From NCBI RefSeq assembly GCF_000699445.3, contig NC_067195.1:56462465-56526464 (forward strand): a stretch of 64,000 nt of DNA, given 5' to 3'. Under the pieces are notes generated by a model, which worked only from the letters and a program-made list of their open reading frames with translations, was not told the origin of the DNA and ran no database searches. The stretch comes from Schistosoma haematobium (lineage: Eukaryota; Platyhelminthes; Trematoda; Strigeidida; Schistosomatidae). Both the position numbers and the translations under genes were made by a program. Below are positions 56,601 to 63,064 of the stretch, piece after piece (the first letter of the stretch is position 1; each line of letters starts with the position of its first letter).

Positions 56601-56646
56601 GTTCAGCAAGTAACAATTCATCGTCTTCATCACAGTTTTTTTCATC
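35265..56646 (-). CDS. CC2D1/Lgd-like DM14 and C2 domain protein (gene span, 5' end missing)
   Basis: Minus-strand gene whose recognised exons are 56,386-56,646; 53,275-53,439; 49,856-50,161; 44,336-44,870; 41,988-42,490; 37,589-37,762; and 35,265-35,627, with a duplicate first exon at 54,562-54,756. All junctions keep frame and use GT-AG. The product has an acidic LLLAEL motif, three DM14 domains, a C2 domain and a Ser-rich tail. CC2D1/Lgd proteins bind ESCRT-III CHMP4/Shrub through DM14 repeats and restrain endosomal membrane scission, affecting Notch traffic; that role here is inferred from homology. The start codon and the first of the usual four DM14 domains were not found. Introns are crowded with retroelements. 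Confidence 0.9.
35628..37588 (-). other. CC2D1 intron
   Basis: Donor GTAAGT at 37,588, acceptor TTTCAG at 35,628. It contains a decayed T-type SINE at 36,080-36,415. The rest is AT-rich without recognised elements. Confidence 0.75.
36080..36415 (-). mobile_element. T-type SINE, decayed, inside CC2D1 intron
   Basis: Minus-strand (gene-sense) copy with the full leader (complement of CAATCCATTCGCGATATTGC), a head whose A-box region (complement of CGCTTAAGCTTTAGACCACTG) is recognisable, and a ruined hammerhead at about 36,105-36,165 (GGACGATGC where GGACGAAAC is expected, and CTGTCAAG for CTGANGAG). It cannot self-cleave. The plus frame 36,147-36,401 is a shadow. Confidence 0.75.
37589..37762 (-). 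CDS. CC2D1 exon: C2 domain, second half
   Basis: 58 codons between acceptor TCTCAG and donor GTAAGT, phase 0 at both ends. The peptide VYYNRGIFRSWGVLGITEI, then the segment EGRKVVGGRLQVQLRQRESLS, is the C-terminal half of the CC2D1 C2 domain, including the highly conserved GRK..GG.L.V..R.RE.L pattern. It joins directly to KATV-type residues from the upstream exon. No long open frame marks this exon; it was found from homology and splice sites. Confidence 0.9.
38195..38637 (-). mobile_element. RTE-like LINE family C, 3' end fragment
   Basis: Minus-strand copy of the 3' end of the element at 57,620-61,607. It has the complement of the coding end GWKK..GGQYMTWY.G.KESCKGLAS and of the shared 3' UTR through CAGTTTTTTATGAGAAAAG, and ends at an AAATAAATAAA-type tail (about 38,195-38,205). 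The 5' truncation lies near 38,637. It is inserted antisense to nothing coding; its orientation matches that of the host gene. Confidence 0.85.
39021..39186 (+). repeat. Left LTR (166 bp)
   Basis: Matches 40,851-41,016 over its full length with about ten substitutions. It is preceded by AGTAT and followed by the primer-binding-like site TTGGCGTCGCGATGG. The exact end is uncertain by one or two bases because the terminus reads ATCATA rather than a canonical CA. Confidence 0.85.
39198..39660 (+). pseudogene. Gag-like protein of the LTR element, interrupted
   Basis: The frame begins 12 bases after the left LTR. The first ~120 residues (DAFEDYFEKFEIWAMIKEDA, then IVAHFLIFIGKEAYSLLKTL and a YVQYTNFECGKGGRFRKMI-type segment) read like the capsid N-terminus of Gypsy-like schistosome elements. 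Translation after about residue 128 runs into the inserted LINE (QSVSQLQRR onward), so the frame ends artificially at 39,656. The zinc knuckle is lost. Structural retroelement protein, not a host gene. Confidence 0.75.
39580..40350 (-). mobile_element. Chimeric LINE: family A 5' end joined to family B 3' end
   Basis: On the minus strand, 40,350 to about 40,033 is family A 5' sequence, the same as 27,040-27,350 (AAACGCTACCCTG...ATTGGACCCAAGCTGGATAG...CGGTCACGA). From about 40,030 to 39,580 it is family B 3' sequence (GWKKVRGGQTKTW, GPRDYRNQWLETLGDMAQ, ending in a (TGAC)n-type tail). A 102-residue frame at 39,788-40,096 crosses the join. It is inserted within the gag region of the LTR element. 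Endonuclease core and RT are absent. Confidence 0.85.
40851..41016 (+). repeat. Right LTR (166 bp)
   Basis: Direct repeat of 39,021-39,186, followed by the AGTAT target duplication at 41,017-41,021. The sequence just before it (AAGCTGTGGCGGA) is only weakly purine-rich for a polypurine tract. Confidence 0.85.
41988..42490 (-). CDS. CC2D1 exon: central helices and C2 domain, first half
   Basis: 503 nt between acceptor CTATGTAG and donor GTAAGC; the first two bases complete a codon with the upstream exon. Residues 1-45 (DQLFKTYSEILSEQEQL onward) are the helical segment after the last DM14 domain. From about residue 83 the C2 domain starts (DDILEVSNIHGIAYPLP, then IDTYVEVEFSLNNANP, TNVVKSSSEPIY, and HSYRRFVQNNRCLKAT). 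DTYV.FEF and TNVVK..S.P are hallmark CC2D1 C2 motifs. It joins in frame with 37,762. Confidence 0.92.
42491..44335 (-). other. CC2D1 intron
   Basis: Donor GTAAAT at 44,335, acceptor CTATGTAG at 42,491. It holds an S-type hammerhead repeat (42,640-42,845). The remainder includes a less AT-rich stretch (about 43,270-43,520) and a short possible SINE remnant (about 43,925-44,020) that I could not classify. Confidence 0.75.
42640..42845 (+). mobile_element. S-type hammerhead retroposon, antisense in CC2D1 intron
   Basis: Plus-strand copy with a good B box (GGTTCGAGTCCC, 42,725-42,736), then the hammerhead region TTGACGAGTTCCGAATAAGACGAAATGCGTATC. The core begins TTGA rather than CTGA and stem II is weakened (GTTC/AGAC), so activity is unlikely. 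The tail is short. It is opposite in orientation to the host gene. Confidence 0.75.
44336..44870 (-). CDS. CC2D1 exon: DM14 domains 3 and 4
   Basis: 535 nt from acceptor TATTCGTCAAAG to donor GTAAAT, leaving one base for the next codon. It opens with EKLKEITNDDSKKRRYNRIL, which with TRYDEGLRACERG and PPPGYPPL completes a DM14 domain begun in the previous exon. A second DM14 follows at about residues 95-150 (LTKRQDELKQAAKAAKQSGN, then AEAGLPIDLTQLPRPP). The start at 44,870 is chosen from the pyrimidine-rich AG acceptor and the frame from the upstream exon. In fly Lgd the odd-numbered DM14 domains bind the ESCRT-III subunit; the first domain here corresponds to DM14-3. Confidence 0.9.
45526..46801 (-). 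pseudogene. LINE family B reverse transcriptase
   Basis: Two overlapping minus frames. 46,472-46,801 carries RT entry motifs (SQSLIVPVYKKGQKSSCDNH, then NQAGFRPGRGC). 45,526-46,494 carries motif A (FLDFKAALDSVDR, residues 4-16), motif B (SSGIRQGCPLSPFWFN) and motif C YADD (residues 107-110), followed by the thumb and the C-terminal domain with SVLLYGSETW and LRWLGHVLRMPNHRLPR. The catalytic residues are intact, but a frameshift near 46,490 separates the halves. Confidence 0.9.
47072..47515 (-). pseudogene. LINE family B endonuclease-RT linker
   Basis: 147-residue open piece between endonuclease and RT with DREQWWVAKAREMEKAVAIG near its end; the equivalent DREAWWSERANELEAAAASG lies in family C near residue 395-415. 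It is in the same frame as the upstream endonuclease, separated by a single TGA at 47,528-47,530, and is ended by a frameshift at about 47,085. Confidence 0.8.
47528..48694 (-). pseudogene. LINE family B endonuclease with in-frame stop
   Basis: Endonuclease domain in one frame broken by a TAG at 47,903-47,905. Motifs in order: AFNVRTLGQIGQQ, VSETRIQD with the catalytic Glu, the FSPSDF segment, AGDFNAQVG, ARTWRPP-like LTWRPPNS, IDHIAIG, and SDHALV with the catalytic Asp-His pair. The N-terminal ~110 residues are Ser/Thr/Arg-rich and probably a leader. The antisense frames on the plus strand here are shadows. Confidence 0.88.
49195..49380 (+). mobile_element. S-type hammerhead retroposon, antisense in CC2D1 intron
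   Basis: Plus-strand copy with a decayed tRNA-like head (AGCTAGTGACTATCTAAACT) and the hammerhead at 49,285-49,352, then the CACTACCAATCACAAACCAT tail. The B box is lost. Confidence 0.8.
49285..49352 (+). ncRNA. Hammerhead ribozyme, S-type, core intact
   Basis: Outer arm CTCTGAGATGCAGGTATATCC, core CTGATGA, hairpin GTCCCAATGAGGAT, GAAA, TGCGCG, GTC, CTACAT. Catalytic core and cleavage triplet are present and stem II pairs (closing G-U). Stem I is weakened by two mismatches. It is antisense to the gene, so CC2D1 transcripts would not contain an active copy. Confidence 0.75.
49856..50161 (-). CDS. CC2D1 exon: DM14 domain 2
   Basis: 102 codons, phase 0 at both ends (acceptor ACATAAG, donor GTATGT). 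LAALKARDTGQLGKAKELLE, then SKCIGEAIVNIEAGKE and TDLPPPPSEYEF, form the body of a DM14 domain that begins in the previous exon with NRHKEYK. A Pro/Ser-rich linker (IAQPPPSSQPVKS) follows, and ENILARITYYK starts the next DM14 domain. Domain breaks therefore fall at exon borders. Confidence 0.92.
50690..50711. repeat. Perfect 22-bp palindrome
   Basis: ACGATCGAAATATTTCGATC plus GT reads the same on both strands. It is preceded by a CGTAC-GTTAA-GTACG hairpin. No function known to me. Confidence 0.8.
51630..51850 (-). mobile_element. T-type SINE, decayed, in CC2D1 intron
   Basis: Gene-sense copy with head region (complement of GGGCTTAACTTTTAAACCGG) and a ruined hammerhead (complement of TATGGGACTCCCCAAAAATA; GTATTAGTATGGG for the stem II region). 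The CTGANGA core and GAAA are gone, so it cannot self-cleave. Confidence 0.7.
53275..53439 (-). CDS. CC2D1 exon: linker and start of DM14 domain 2
   Basis: 55 codons, phase 0 at both ends (acceptor GGCAAAG, donor GTGAGT). It begins VPSNNNALGNSSGSTLKPTA, a Ser/Asn-rich linker, and ends LDLLKNRHKEYK, which joins LAALKARDTG of the next exon to give the LxxRxxEYKxAALxA pattern at the start of DM14 domains. Small exon, found from homology and splice signals. Confidence 0.88.
53440..54561 (-). other. CC2D1 intron
   Basis: Separates the duplicate exon from the DM14-2 exon. It contains a decayed S-type repeat at about 53,620-53,770. No exon encoding DM14 domain 1 was recognised here. Confidence 0.6.
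53620..53770 (+). mobile_element. S-type hammerhead repeat, decayed
   Basis: Weak match to the S-type unit: AGTACGAGTTTCAAATAGGACATAACGCAAGACCTGAATCCCAC for the core and cleavage region. CTGACGAG is reduced to AGTACGAG and GAAAC to ATAAC, so the ribozyme is dead. Confidence 0.5.
54562..54756 (-). CDS. CC2D1 duplicate of the LLLAEL exon
   Basis: 65 codons, phase 0, acceptor TTTGATAG. The peptide NGTNCDNDDELLLAELVKSM, then ESGKSPVSNRANKMDELEVN, is nearly identical to the first 42 residues of the exon at 56,386-56,646, but lacks the segment that follows (PHQTSGFEGSDF region). Its 3' boundary is homologous to the other exon's donor, but GTAATT has become GTTGTT, a weak donor. It could be an alternative or skipped exon. 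Because the phase is 0-0, inclusion would keep the frame. Confidence 0.65.
54757..56385 (-). other. CC2D1 intron between the duplicated exons
   Basis: Donor GTAATT at 56,385. AT-rich to mixed sequence without a recognised element or exon. A better-balanced stretch at about 55,120-55,320 gave no domain. Confidence 0.55.
56386..56646 (-). CDS. CC2D1 exon: acidic LLLAEL motif
   Basis: 87 codons, phase 0 (acceptor CTTTATAG, donor GTAATT). It opens with DEKNCDEDDELLLAELVKSM, the acidic D-D-LLAEL motif found in the N-terminal third of CC2D1A/B ahead of the DM14 domains, then a Ser/Gly-rich linker (TGSTSKLPHQ, SSLLSSPRNSGL). It is the most 5' exon I can recognise; the start codon is further right or outside the window. 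Confidence 0.88.
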
Positions 56647-56844
56647 CTATAAAAGCATAAAAAGTGAATTAAATGTATAATTCTATACGTAAAATAATTG
56701 ACTTCACATTGTTTAAACATTTTTCAGGCTATTACAGGTAATTTTAAGAGGAAAATAATTTGAACCTTTTGAATAAAGATACAAGCGTAGGTTTACTTGA
56801 TGTGCTATTGATTTACAGACTTTCAGTCAAGTAAACAGAACTGT

Positions 56845-57318
56845 AGTAGCTGTCAGTCAGTTACAACGTAGGACCAGGCACATATATGTGTCGGTCCAAG
56901 TTGCCACACCTCATTAGCACAAGATGAACACCGGATTCACAGAAGCAGTTAACTCAATGGCGTAATATATAAAAGAAAGATTTTACATAAGGATATAGTG
57001 CAGAAAGAAAGAATTAGTTCGTAGAAAGAAAGATATGAAGCGATTTTAATCTCAGCTTAAGGGAAAATAGTGAGTGCAAACACCTACGTCATTGTCATCA
57101 ATTCTGAGCTATGTTACCTAGAGTCTCCAACAATTGGTTACGATAGTCACGCGGACCGCAACCAATTAGTCTGCATCTACCAACATGGCTCAGACTAGAA
57201 GTCAGTGACTTCAGGGACTGATGCCACGTTTTGGTTTGGCTGTCCCTAACTTTCTTCCAACCATACCCAACATTAGTCAGCATTGCGCGTCGTGGCAATC
57301 GGTGTTCCGGCTTTGTTT
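56845..57318 (-). mobile_element. RTE-like LINE family B, 3' end fragment
   Basis: Minus-strand copy of the family B end: VGYGWKKVRDSQTKTWHQSL, SLSHVGRCRLIGCGPRDYRN and TLGNIAQN, then a 3' UTR ending with the complement of CAGTTACAACGTAGGACCAG. It is close to the 3' half of the chimera at 39,580-40,030. It is 5'-truncated at about 57,318 and sits just upstream of the first recognised CC2D1 exon. Confidence 0.85.
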
Positions 57319-57319
57319 T

Positions 57320-57615
57320 AAAAAGGGGGAATATGCACTCAAGATTATGGAGCTTATAAATCTTCTTACTCCTATCAACTTCAGATAACTGTAATGTTAA
57401 ACAGCTCGAAGTAATGAACAACTGTGGAAACCGGAAACTGTTTCAAGATTTACACTGGCTACTACCATCTTCAATTTTATGATCAACATACTTTCAGTGT
57501 GATGGTGATACACAGGATGTAATGCGAAAACAATAAAACAGTAAATTAGATGTGCTCAGAGCACTAAATTCTACCTATTGGTTTACAAAATCAAAGCAAG
57601 CCACACACTTGGATT
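57320..57615. other. Short spacer, nothing recognised
   Basis: Between the family B fragment and the family C element; no gene or repeat recognised. Confidence 0.45.
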
Positions 57616-58343
57616 CAGCTAGTGAGTATCATCTTTTACCCTTACACAGTGTTTGTGAAATGAGAACAAATACATGTTTAGGCCAAATGCCCTGGTACAG
57701 CCGAGATTGGGGAGAGTCCGCTCTCCCTCTCGAAATGCTCTTACACGGCCACGCGTATATAGCCTCTGCCAGGGAAGTCCTACTCATTGCCTTCTCGTGG
57801 CGGGGGTGTTGTTTACGAAAATGAGAGGACGAAAAGCGAATGTCCGGCGCTTTAACCGGATCACAAACCAATGGTGCACATGGGCTCCAGTATCCTGCGG
57901 GAACAAATGGCGTATGAACCAATGGTTGGTCACCGGCTTCCATGGGATTGCATCTCCTTACGATGCTCCACTGCCTTGTGGATTAGACCTTCAGGTCGAA
58001 GGCTCGGGGAGTGGCCCCCTAAGAAAACCACCTGCTTCGGTTTGGGCACCTGGGCAGTATCACAGCCCACACACAAATGATGAACTCTTTATGTCTATGG
58101 AAATTACTTTTCTCGCTTCGAAAAACAATCAATTGATTCAAATTATTATCATTACAATTATTGTCATTATTAATACTATTATTATTATTATTACTATTAT
58201 CGTCATTATTATTGTTATTCTTTTTCTTCTTATTATTATTTTCCACATTATTCACCCTCTTTTATACTCATACAGCGGCTCGTCTTTGGTGGAAATTCGA
58301 CTGTATCTAAACGTTCTCGAGTCACTGTCCGGTTGAAAATTGT

Positions 58344-60053
58344 ATGTTACCACCGAATATGAGTACTGAGACAGTTTTTCTGAAACCACGTGCATCATTC
58401 AAAATGGCTGCCTTCAACGTTTACACACTTATGCAGGTCGGACAACAGATCGGGCTGGCTATGTCTTTGGAAAGTCTTAATATTGATGTTTGCTGTCTAT
58501 CCGAGACCCGTATTCAAGACTCTGGTGAAGTACTACAAATTCGCTCTCCATCTGTCGCTTCGAAAAGCTTGTTTTACGTGCGTTTATCCGGGGACTCTGT
58601 GGCATCTTCGTCTGGTCTTGCTGCCGTTGGTGTCGCACTAAGCGCTAGAGCTGAGGCAGCACTAATCGATTGGATCCCCATTAACAGCCGGTTATGTGCT
58701 GTTAGATTAGAAAGTTCCATCAAAGTGAGAAGAAATCGGCGTGAGAAACTATGTCTTTTCGTCATCTCCGCCTATGGTCCAACAGATTGCAGCCCGGATG
58801 CAATCAAGGATGAGTTTTACCACCAGTTATCTGTTCTTCTCCAGAAAGTGCGTTCGACAGATATTGTAGTACTAGCCGGAGACTTGAATGCTCAGGTCGG
58901 GCGTCTAGGCACAGAAGAGAGTCGTTTAGGTGGCCGATGGGGACTCGTTGGTCGCAGGTCAGATAACGGGGACCGTCTACTGCAACTTTGCACAGACCAC
59001 AACCTATTTCTGGCTAGCACTAACTGTCGGCACAGTCATCGCCGATGTGCCACCTGGCGTCCTCCCTCTGAATCTCAAGCCTGGACTCATATTGATCACA
59101 TTGCGATCAGCTACCGCTGGCGTGGTTGTGTACAAGGCTGCCGCTCCTTCTGGAGTACCTATCTGGACTCTAACCATGCCTTGGTCTGCGCCAATCTTAC
59201 CTTACTTTTCAGTGGCCAACGAAGTGACCGCCATCAACGGATTGATATTAGCAAGTTGGTTGCAACTTCTGTTGCAAGTAAGTATCGAACCGAGCTAGCC
59301 TCTAGGCTAGCTAACATTCCACTGAAAAGTATAGATGAGCATTGGTTGCAATTGCATGACGCCATGAAAATGGCGGGTACAGTCAGTTGTGGGTTCGCGA
59401 AACGTCCCGCTTATAAGCACTGGGTTTCTTCTGGTTCCTTACAACCCATTGAAGCCCATCGGTCTACTCCGGGTGACCGTGATTTTGACCATAAACGAAG
59501 GATGTTACGTAAGGAAATTGAGAAAAACTTGCGTAAGGACCGAGAAGCCTGGTGGTCGGAGCGTGCTAATGAGCTGGAAGCAGCAGCTGCATCTGGTAAT
59601 TACCGGAAGCTCTTCCAACTCATCCGAGCCACTGGGAGCAAGAATTCTGGTGTGAGCGAAACAATCTGTGGGGATGATGGGATGCCAATCACTAACATCC
59701 ATCGACGTCTTGGACGATGGGCAGAATTTTTCGAAGGGCAGTTCAACTGGCCTGCTGCTCCGGCAACATCGGTCAGACTGCCCTGCCCTCAATGGCCGGT
59801 GACGATTGATCCACCAAATGAGGCGGAAGTCCACAAGGAACTCCAACTCTTGAAGCGTTACAAATCACCGGGCCAAGATGACTTACCTCCGGCTCTTTTT
59901 AAAGATGGTGGTGACTTTCTGACTAAGGAATTGACGACGTTGTTTACAAAGGTCTGGGAACTAGAGAGTGTACCAACGTCATGGAATGAGTCGATAGTTG
60001 TCCCTATCTCTAAAAAGGGTTCACGTCGTTTCTGTAACAACTATCGGGGATAA
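58344..60053 (+). pseudogene. LINE family C endonuclease and RT N-terminus
   Basis: 569-residue open frame. AAFNVYTLMQVGQQIGLAMS opens the endonuclease; SETRIQD has Glu54, AGDLNAQVG has Asp180 (GDLN 179-182), then IDHIAIS. The last catalytic motif reads SNHALV (276-281) where SDH is expected, a likely inactivating Asp-to-Asn change. The linker DREAWWSERANEL and the RT entry KRYKSPGQDDLPPALFKDGG follow. The frame ends at a stop right after FCNNYRG, where a frameshift moves the RT to the next frame. ATG at 58,344 is one of several possible starts. Confidence 0.88.
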
Positions 60054-60079
60054 GTCTACTTCCGATTGCGTCCAAGCTA

Positions 60080-61393
60080 TTGGCTTCCGTCATACTTCGT
60101 AGGTTGTTCAAAACCCGAGGAAGATTGACTCGCGTGGAGCAGGCTGGGTTTCGTTCTGGTCGAGGATGTATTGATCATATCTTCACCCTCCGCCAAATGT
60201 TAGAACACCGCCATACTTTTCAAAGGCCAACAATCATAGTGTTTCTTGACATCAGGGCTGCCTTCGATTCGGTGGATAGGACTGTTCTCTGGGATTGTCT
60301 ATTGAAGAAGGGTGTGTCTGAGAAGTTTATTAACATCCTAAAAGCCCTATATACAAACACCTCAGGCAGAGTGAGGGCATACAACCACCTTTCTCCATTG
60401 TTCCGTACGAGTAGTGGGGTTAGGCAGGGTTGCCCAATCTCACAATTCCTCTTCAACTTTGCCATCGATGATATTCTGGAAACAGCTCCAATGGATGTAA
60501 GTAATGGCGGTGTAGATCTGCTGCCTGGAGAAAGACTTCTCGACCTTGAGTATACGGATGATATTGTCTTACTGTGCGATAATGCCCAAAACATGCAATC
60601 CGCACTTAATCAGTTGGCAATCAGTGTCCGTAGGTATATTATATGGTTTGCACCTTCGAAATGCAAAGTACTTCTACAAGACTGACAGGATCCTAATCCT
60701 GTACTCACCCTGGATGGTGAGCAGATAGACGTAGTCGAGAAGTTCGTGTATCTGGGTAGCTGCATAAGTTCTGTTGGGGGTGTGAGTGATGAGATCAATG
60801 CACGTATAATGAAAGCCAGAGCGGCTTATGCCAATCTGGGCCATCTTTGGCGCCTTCGTGATGTTAGTCTGGCTGTAAAAGATCGGATCTACAACGAGTC
60901 GGTGAGAGCAGTTTTGCTCTATGCTTGTGAAACCTGGCCTCTCCGAGTTGAGGACGTTAGACGACTCTCTGTGTCCGATCATCGTTGTCTCCGAAGGATT
61001 GCTGACATCCAGTGGCAACACTATGTTAGTAATGCAGAGGTTCGGCATCGTGTGTTCGGGCACAGAGATGATAATGCAATTGGTGTCACCATCTTGAAAC
61101 ACCGACTTCGGTGGCTTGGACATGTTCTACGAATGTCGTCCCAGAGAATTCCACGTCGTGCATTATTTGCCCACTCTGGGACTGGTTGGAAGAAGCGGAG
61201 AGGTGGTCAGTATATGACATGGTGTCGTGGGATGAAAGAAAGCTGCAAAGGACTGGCTTCTGTTGGTCCTTCACGACCCCCTGGCTGGGGTCCTAGAGAT
61301 GGTGTTACACAGTGGCTAGAGACGTTATCAAATATGGCTCAGAATAGAAGCCAGTGGCGATCCTGCTGTAACCTTCTTTTACTTTCTTCATAA
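60080..61393 (+). pseudogene. LINE family C reverse transcriptase and C-terminus
   Basis: Two open pieces in one frame (60,080-60,685 and 60,746-61,393) separated by a TGA at 60,683-60,685, at a position where the related elements have Trp. Motif A FLDIRAAFDSVDR and motif B SSGVRQGCPISQFLFN are normal. Motif C is YTDD (residues 158-161 of the first piece) instead of YADD. The C-terminal part has FVYLGSCISSVGG, VLLYACETW, LRWLGHVLRM and GPRDGVTQWLETLSNMAQNR. Not functional in cis. Confidence 0.9.
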
Positions 61394-61655
61394 AAAGTGG
61401 TTGTGTCTCCCTTAACTGAAAGATTTCTTCTGATTGTACCTGTCTGTTCCGCCATTTTTACCATCATTATTATTACACCACCTTACATCAATCTCTTTTT
61501 TTTCTCCTTCCCCTTAAATTCTCATTGTTTTGTGTGGCGCATATATATTTGGCGCATTCTTGTACCAATATTTATGTGTTCAAATAAATAAATAAATAGA
61601 TCATTTCTAAGATTCGAAATTATAGGAATATTTATCTAATATTCAAGTAAGGAAT

Positions 61656-61726
61656 GTTCTTATGAATTTTAAAACAATTAGTCCCTTTGATAAATTTCGA
61701 TAATGCAATGAGAAGTTCTTATGAAT
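61656..61726. repeat. 47-bp insert flanked by 12-bp target duplication
   Basis: GTTCTTATGAAT occurs at 61,656-61,667 and 61,715-61,726. The 47 bp between them contain TTAAAACAATTAGTCCCTTT and GATAAATTTCGATAATG, which also occur at about 15,753-15,790 beside the Penelope-like endonuclease. This looks like a minute insertion of Penelope-related sequence. Confidence 0.75.
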
Positions 61727-61949
61727 GTTTTTCAAGTTATTGTACGAAATATGAAGGATATATATAACAGCCATATCTGACGTCATATGATAATAGGTCT
61801 AACAATCATTCACATATGACTACAGGGATTGTGTTGGATCATTAAGTACAAAAAAGTACTTCAGTCAGTCATAGAGTAGTCTGGTACATAGTTCGATTTA
61901 TAAAACTGATCAAAAAATTTAGTAAATAACTATCGCCTAGTTGACCTTA

Positions 61950-63060
61950 CAAATATTCAGTCAGTTAGTCAATCAGTCGCAATGTAAGACCTGGTATGTA
62001 TGCACATCGGTTCAAGTTGCCATACCGCATTAGCACAAATCGATTAAGTTATCAGGTCAAATCCATGAACAGTACAGGTGGTAACAGTATCAGTGGTAGC
62101 GGGAAAGATTAAGCATCGAAGACACGACTCGAGAAAACATAAATTAGTGAAATAGAAAAAATGTTATGCACGATTTGGAATCTCAGAATTCCGGAGAAGA
62201 CAAAGAATGGATTTACGTTCCCGATTGCATAAGATTTTCGGCCATGTCATTCAAAGTCTCTAACCATTGGTTACTGTAACCAAGCAGACGCCGACCAAGT
62301 AGTCTAGATCTATTAGCGCTTTTATAGACTGATGCCATATTTTTGGTTTGACCGCCCATAGCTTTTTTAAACCTACTCCAGCACCAAATAACAACCCCCG
62401 TCGAGGTAGATAGTGGTTAGTCATACGTAAAACGTGTCCCAACCACCTCAGTTGATGATGTACTAACTCATTAATCGATTTCCCATCTTTACCTAGTGAT
62501 CTACTGCTAACCCAGGCACTATTTACTCAGTGGTCCCAAAATACAAAAGCAAAGACACCTATGATAGAATACCAATAGCCTATGAACATCGTCTACTCTT
62601 AATGGAAATGCTGCACAACCATAAAGTAGAACGGAACAAGCTACTGCATGGTAAAGTCGTCCTTCGGTTGATAGATGGATATCTTGCCTGCGCCGTAAGT
62701 GATGCAAGTTAACGAAAGCCAATTGAGCCTTCCGAATTCGTGCAGAGACTTCGTCAGACACCAGATCATCAATACTGATGAGACTCACAAGACAATTAAA
62801 GCGGTCGATGCATTCAATTGCTTCACTCCCCATCATTAATTCAGGCGATGACTCAAGTCAATCCTGAAGTAACACTTTACATTTGGATGGAGAGGACCGC
62901 ATCCCAAACACGATTGCATTGCTGCTTAAGATGAACAGAAGAGTGCATTTCGTCAGCATCTTCGCCAAACAAAACTATATTATCTGCGTATTCCAAGTCA
63001 ACGAGTAAATCTCGTGTTAGATCAATCCCTGAAAAGTAATTAATGCCTTTTTCATTTTAT
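61950..63060 (-). mobile_element. RTE-like LINE family B, decayed 3' half
   Basis: Minus-strand copy. The tail with the (TGAC)n-like stretch is at about 61,955-61,985. Coding remnants are GHVLRMTNHYLPRRGLLFGA (62,442 downward) and a piece at 62,519-62,836 (LVSDEVSARIRKAQLAFVNL, YHAVACSVLLYGCAAFPLRV). Upstream is a decayed YADD region, visible as complement of GATTATCTGCGTATTCCAAGT near 62,985. It ends near 63,060 at a 5' truncation. Many frameshifts. Confidence 0.85.
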
Positions 63061-63064
63061 TTTG

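Larger units (their letters stand above)
57620..61607 (+). mobile_element. RTE-like LINE family C, near full length
   Basis: Forward element of about 4.0 kb: 5' region (57,620-58,340, including an ATT-rich run at about 58,136-58,250), endonuclease and linker (58,344-60,053), RT and C-terminal domain (60,080-61,393), a 3' region, and an AAATAAATAAATAAATA tail at about 61,587-61,602. The size and simple-repeat tail fit RTE/SR2-like elements. It carries one frameshift (about 60,050-60,080) and one in-frame TGA (60,683-60,685), far fewer lesions than family A and B copies, so it is the youngest LINE here. Confidence 0.9.

Noticed and set aside
58019..58255. Asn-rich minus-strand frame
   Set aside because: Antisense of the ATT microsatellite in the family C 5' region.
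57674..58336. 220-residue plus-strand frame with a long Ile-rich segment
   Set aside because: It is the 5' region of the family C LINE followed by an ATT microsatellite; the apparent membrane segment is simple repeat.
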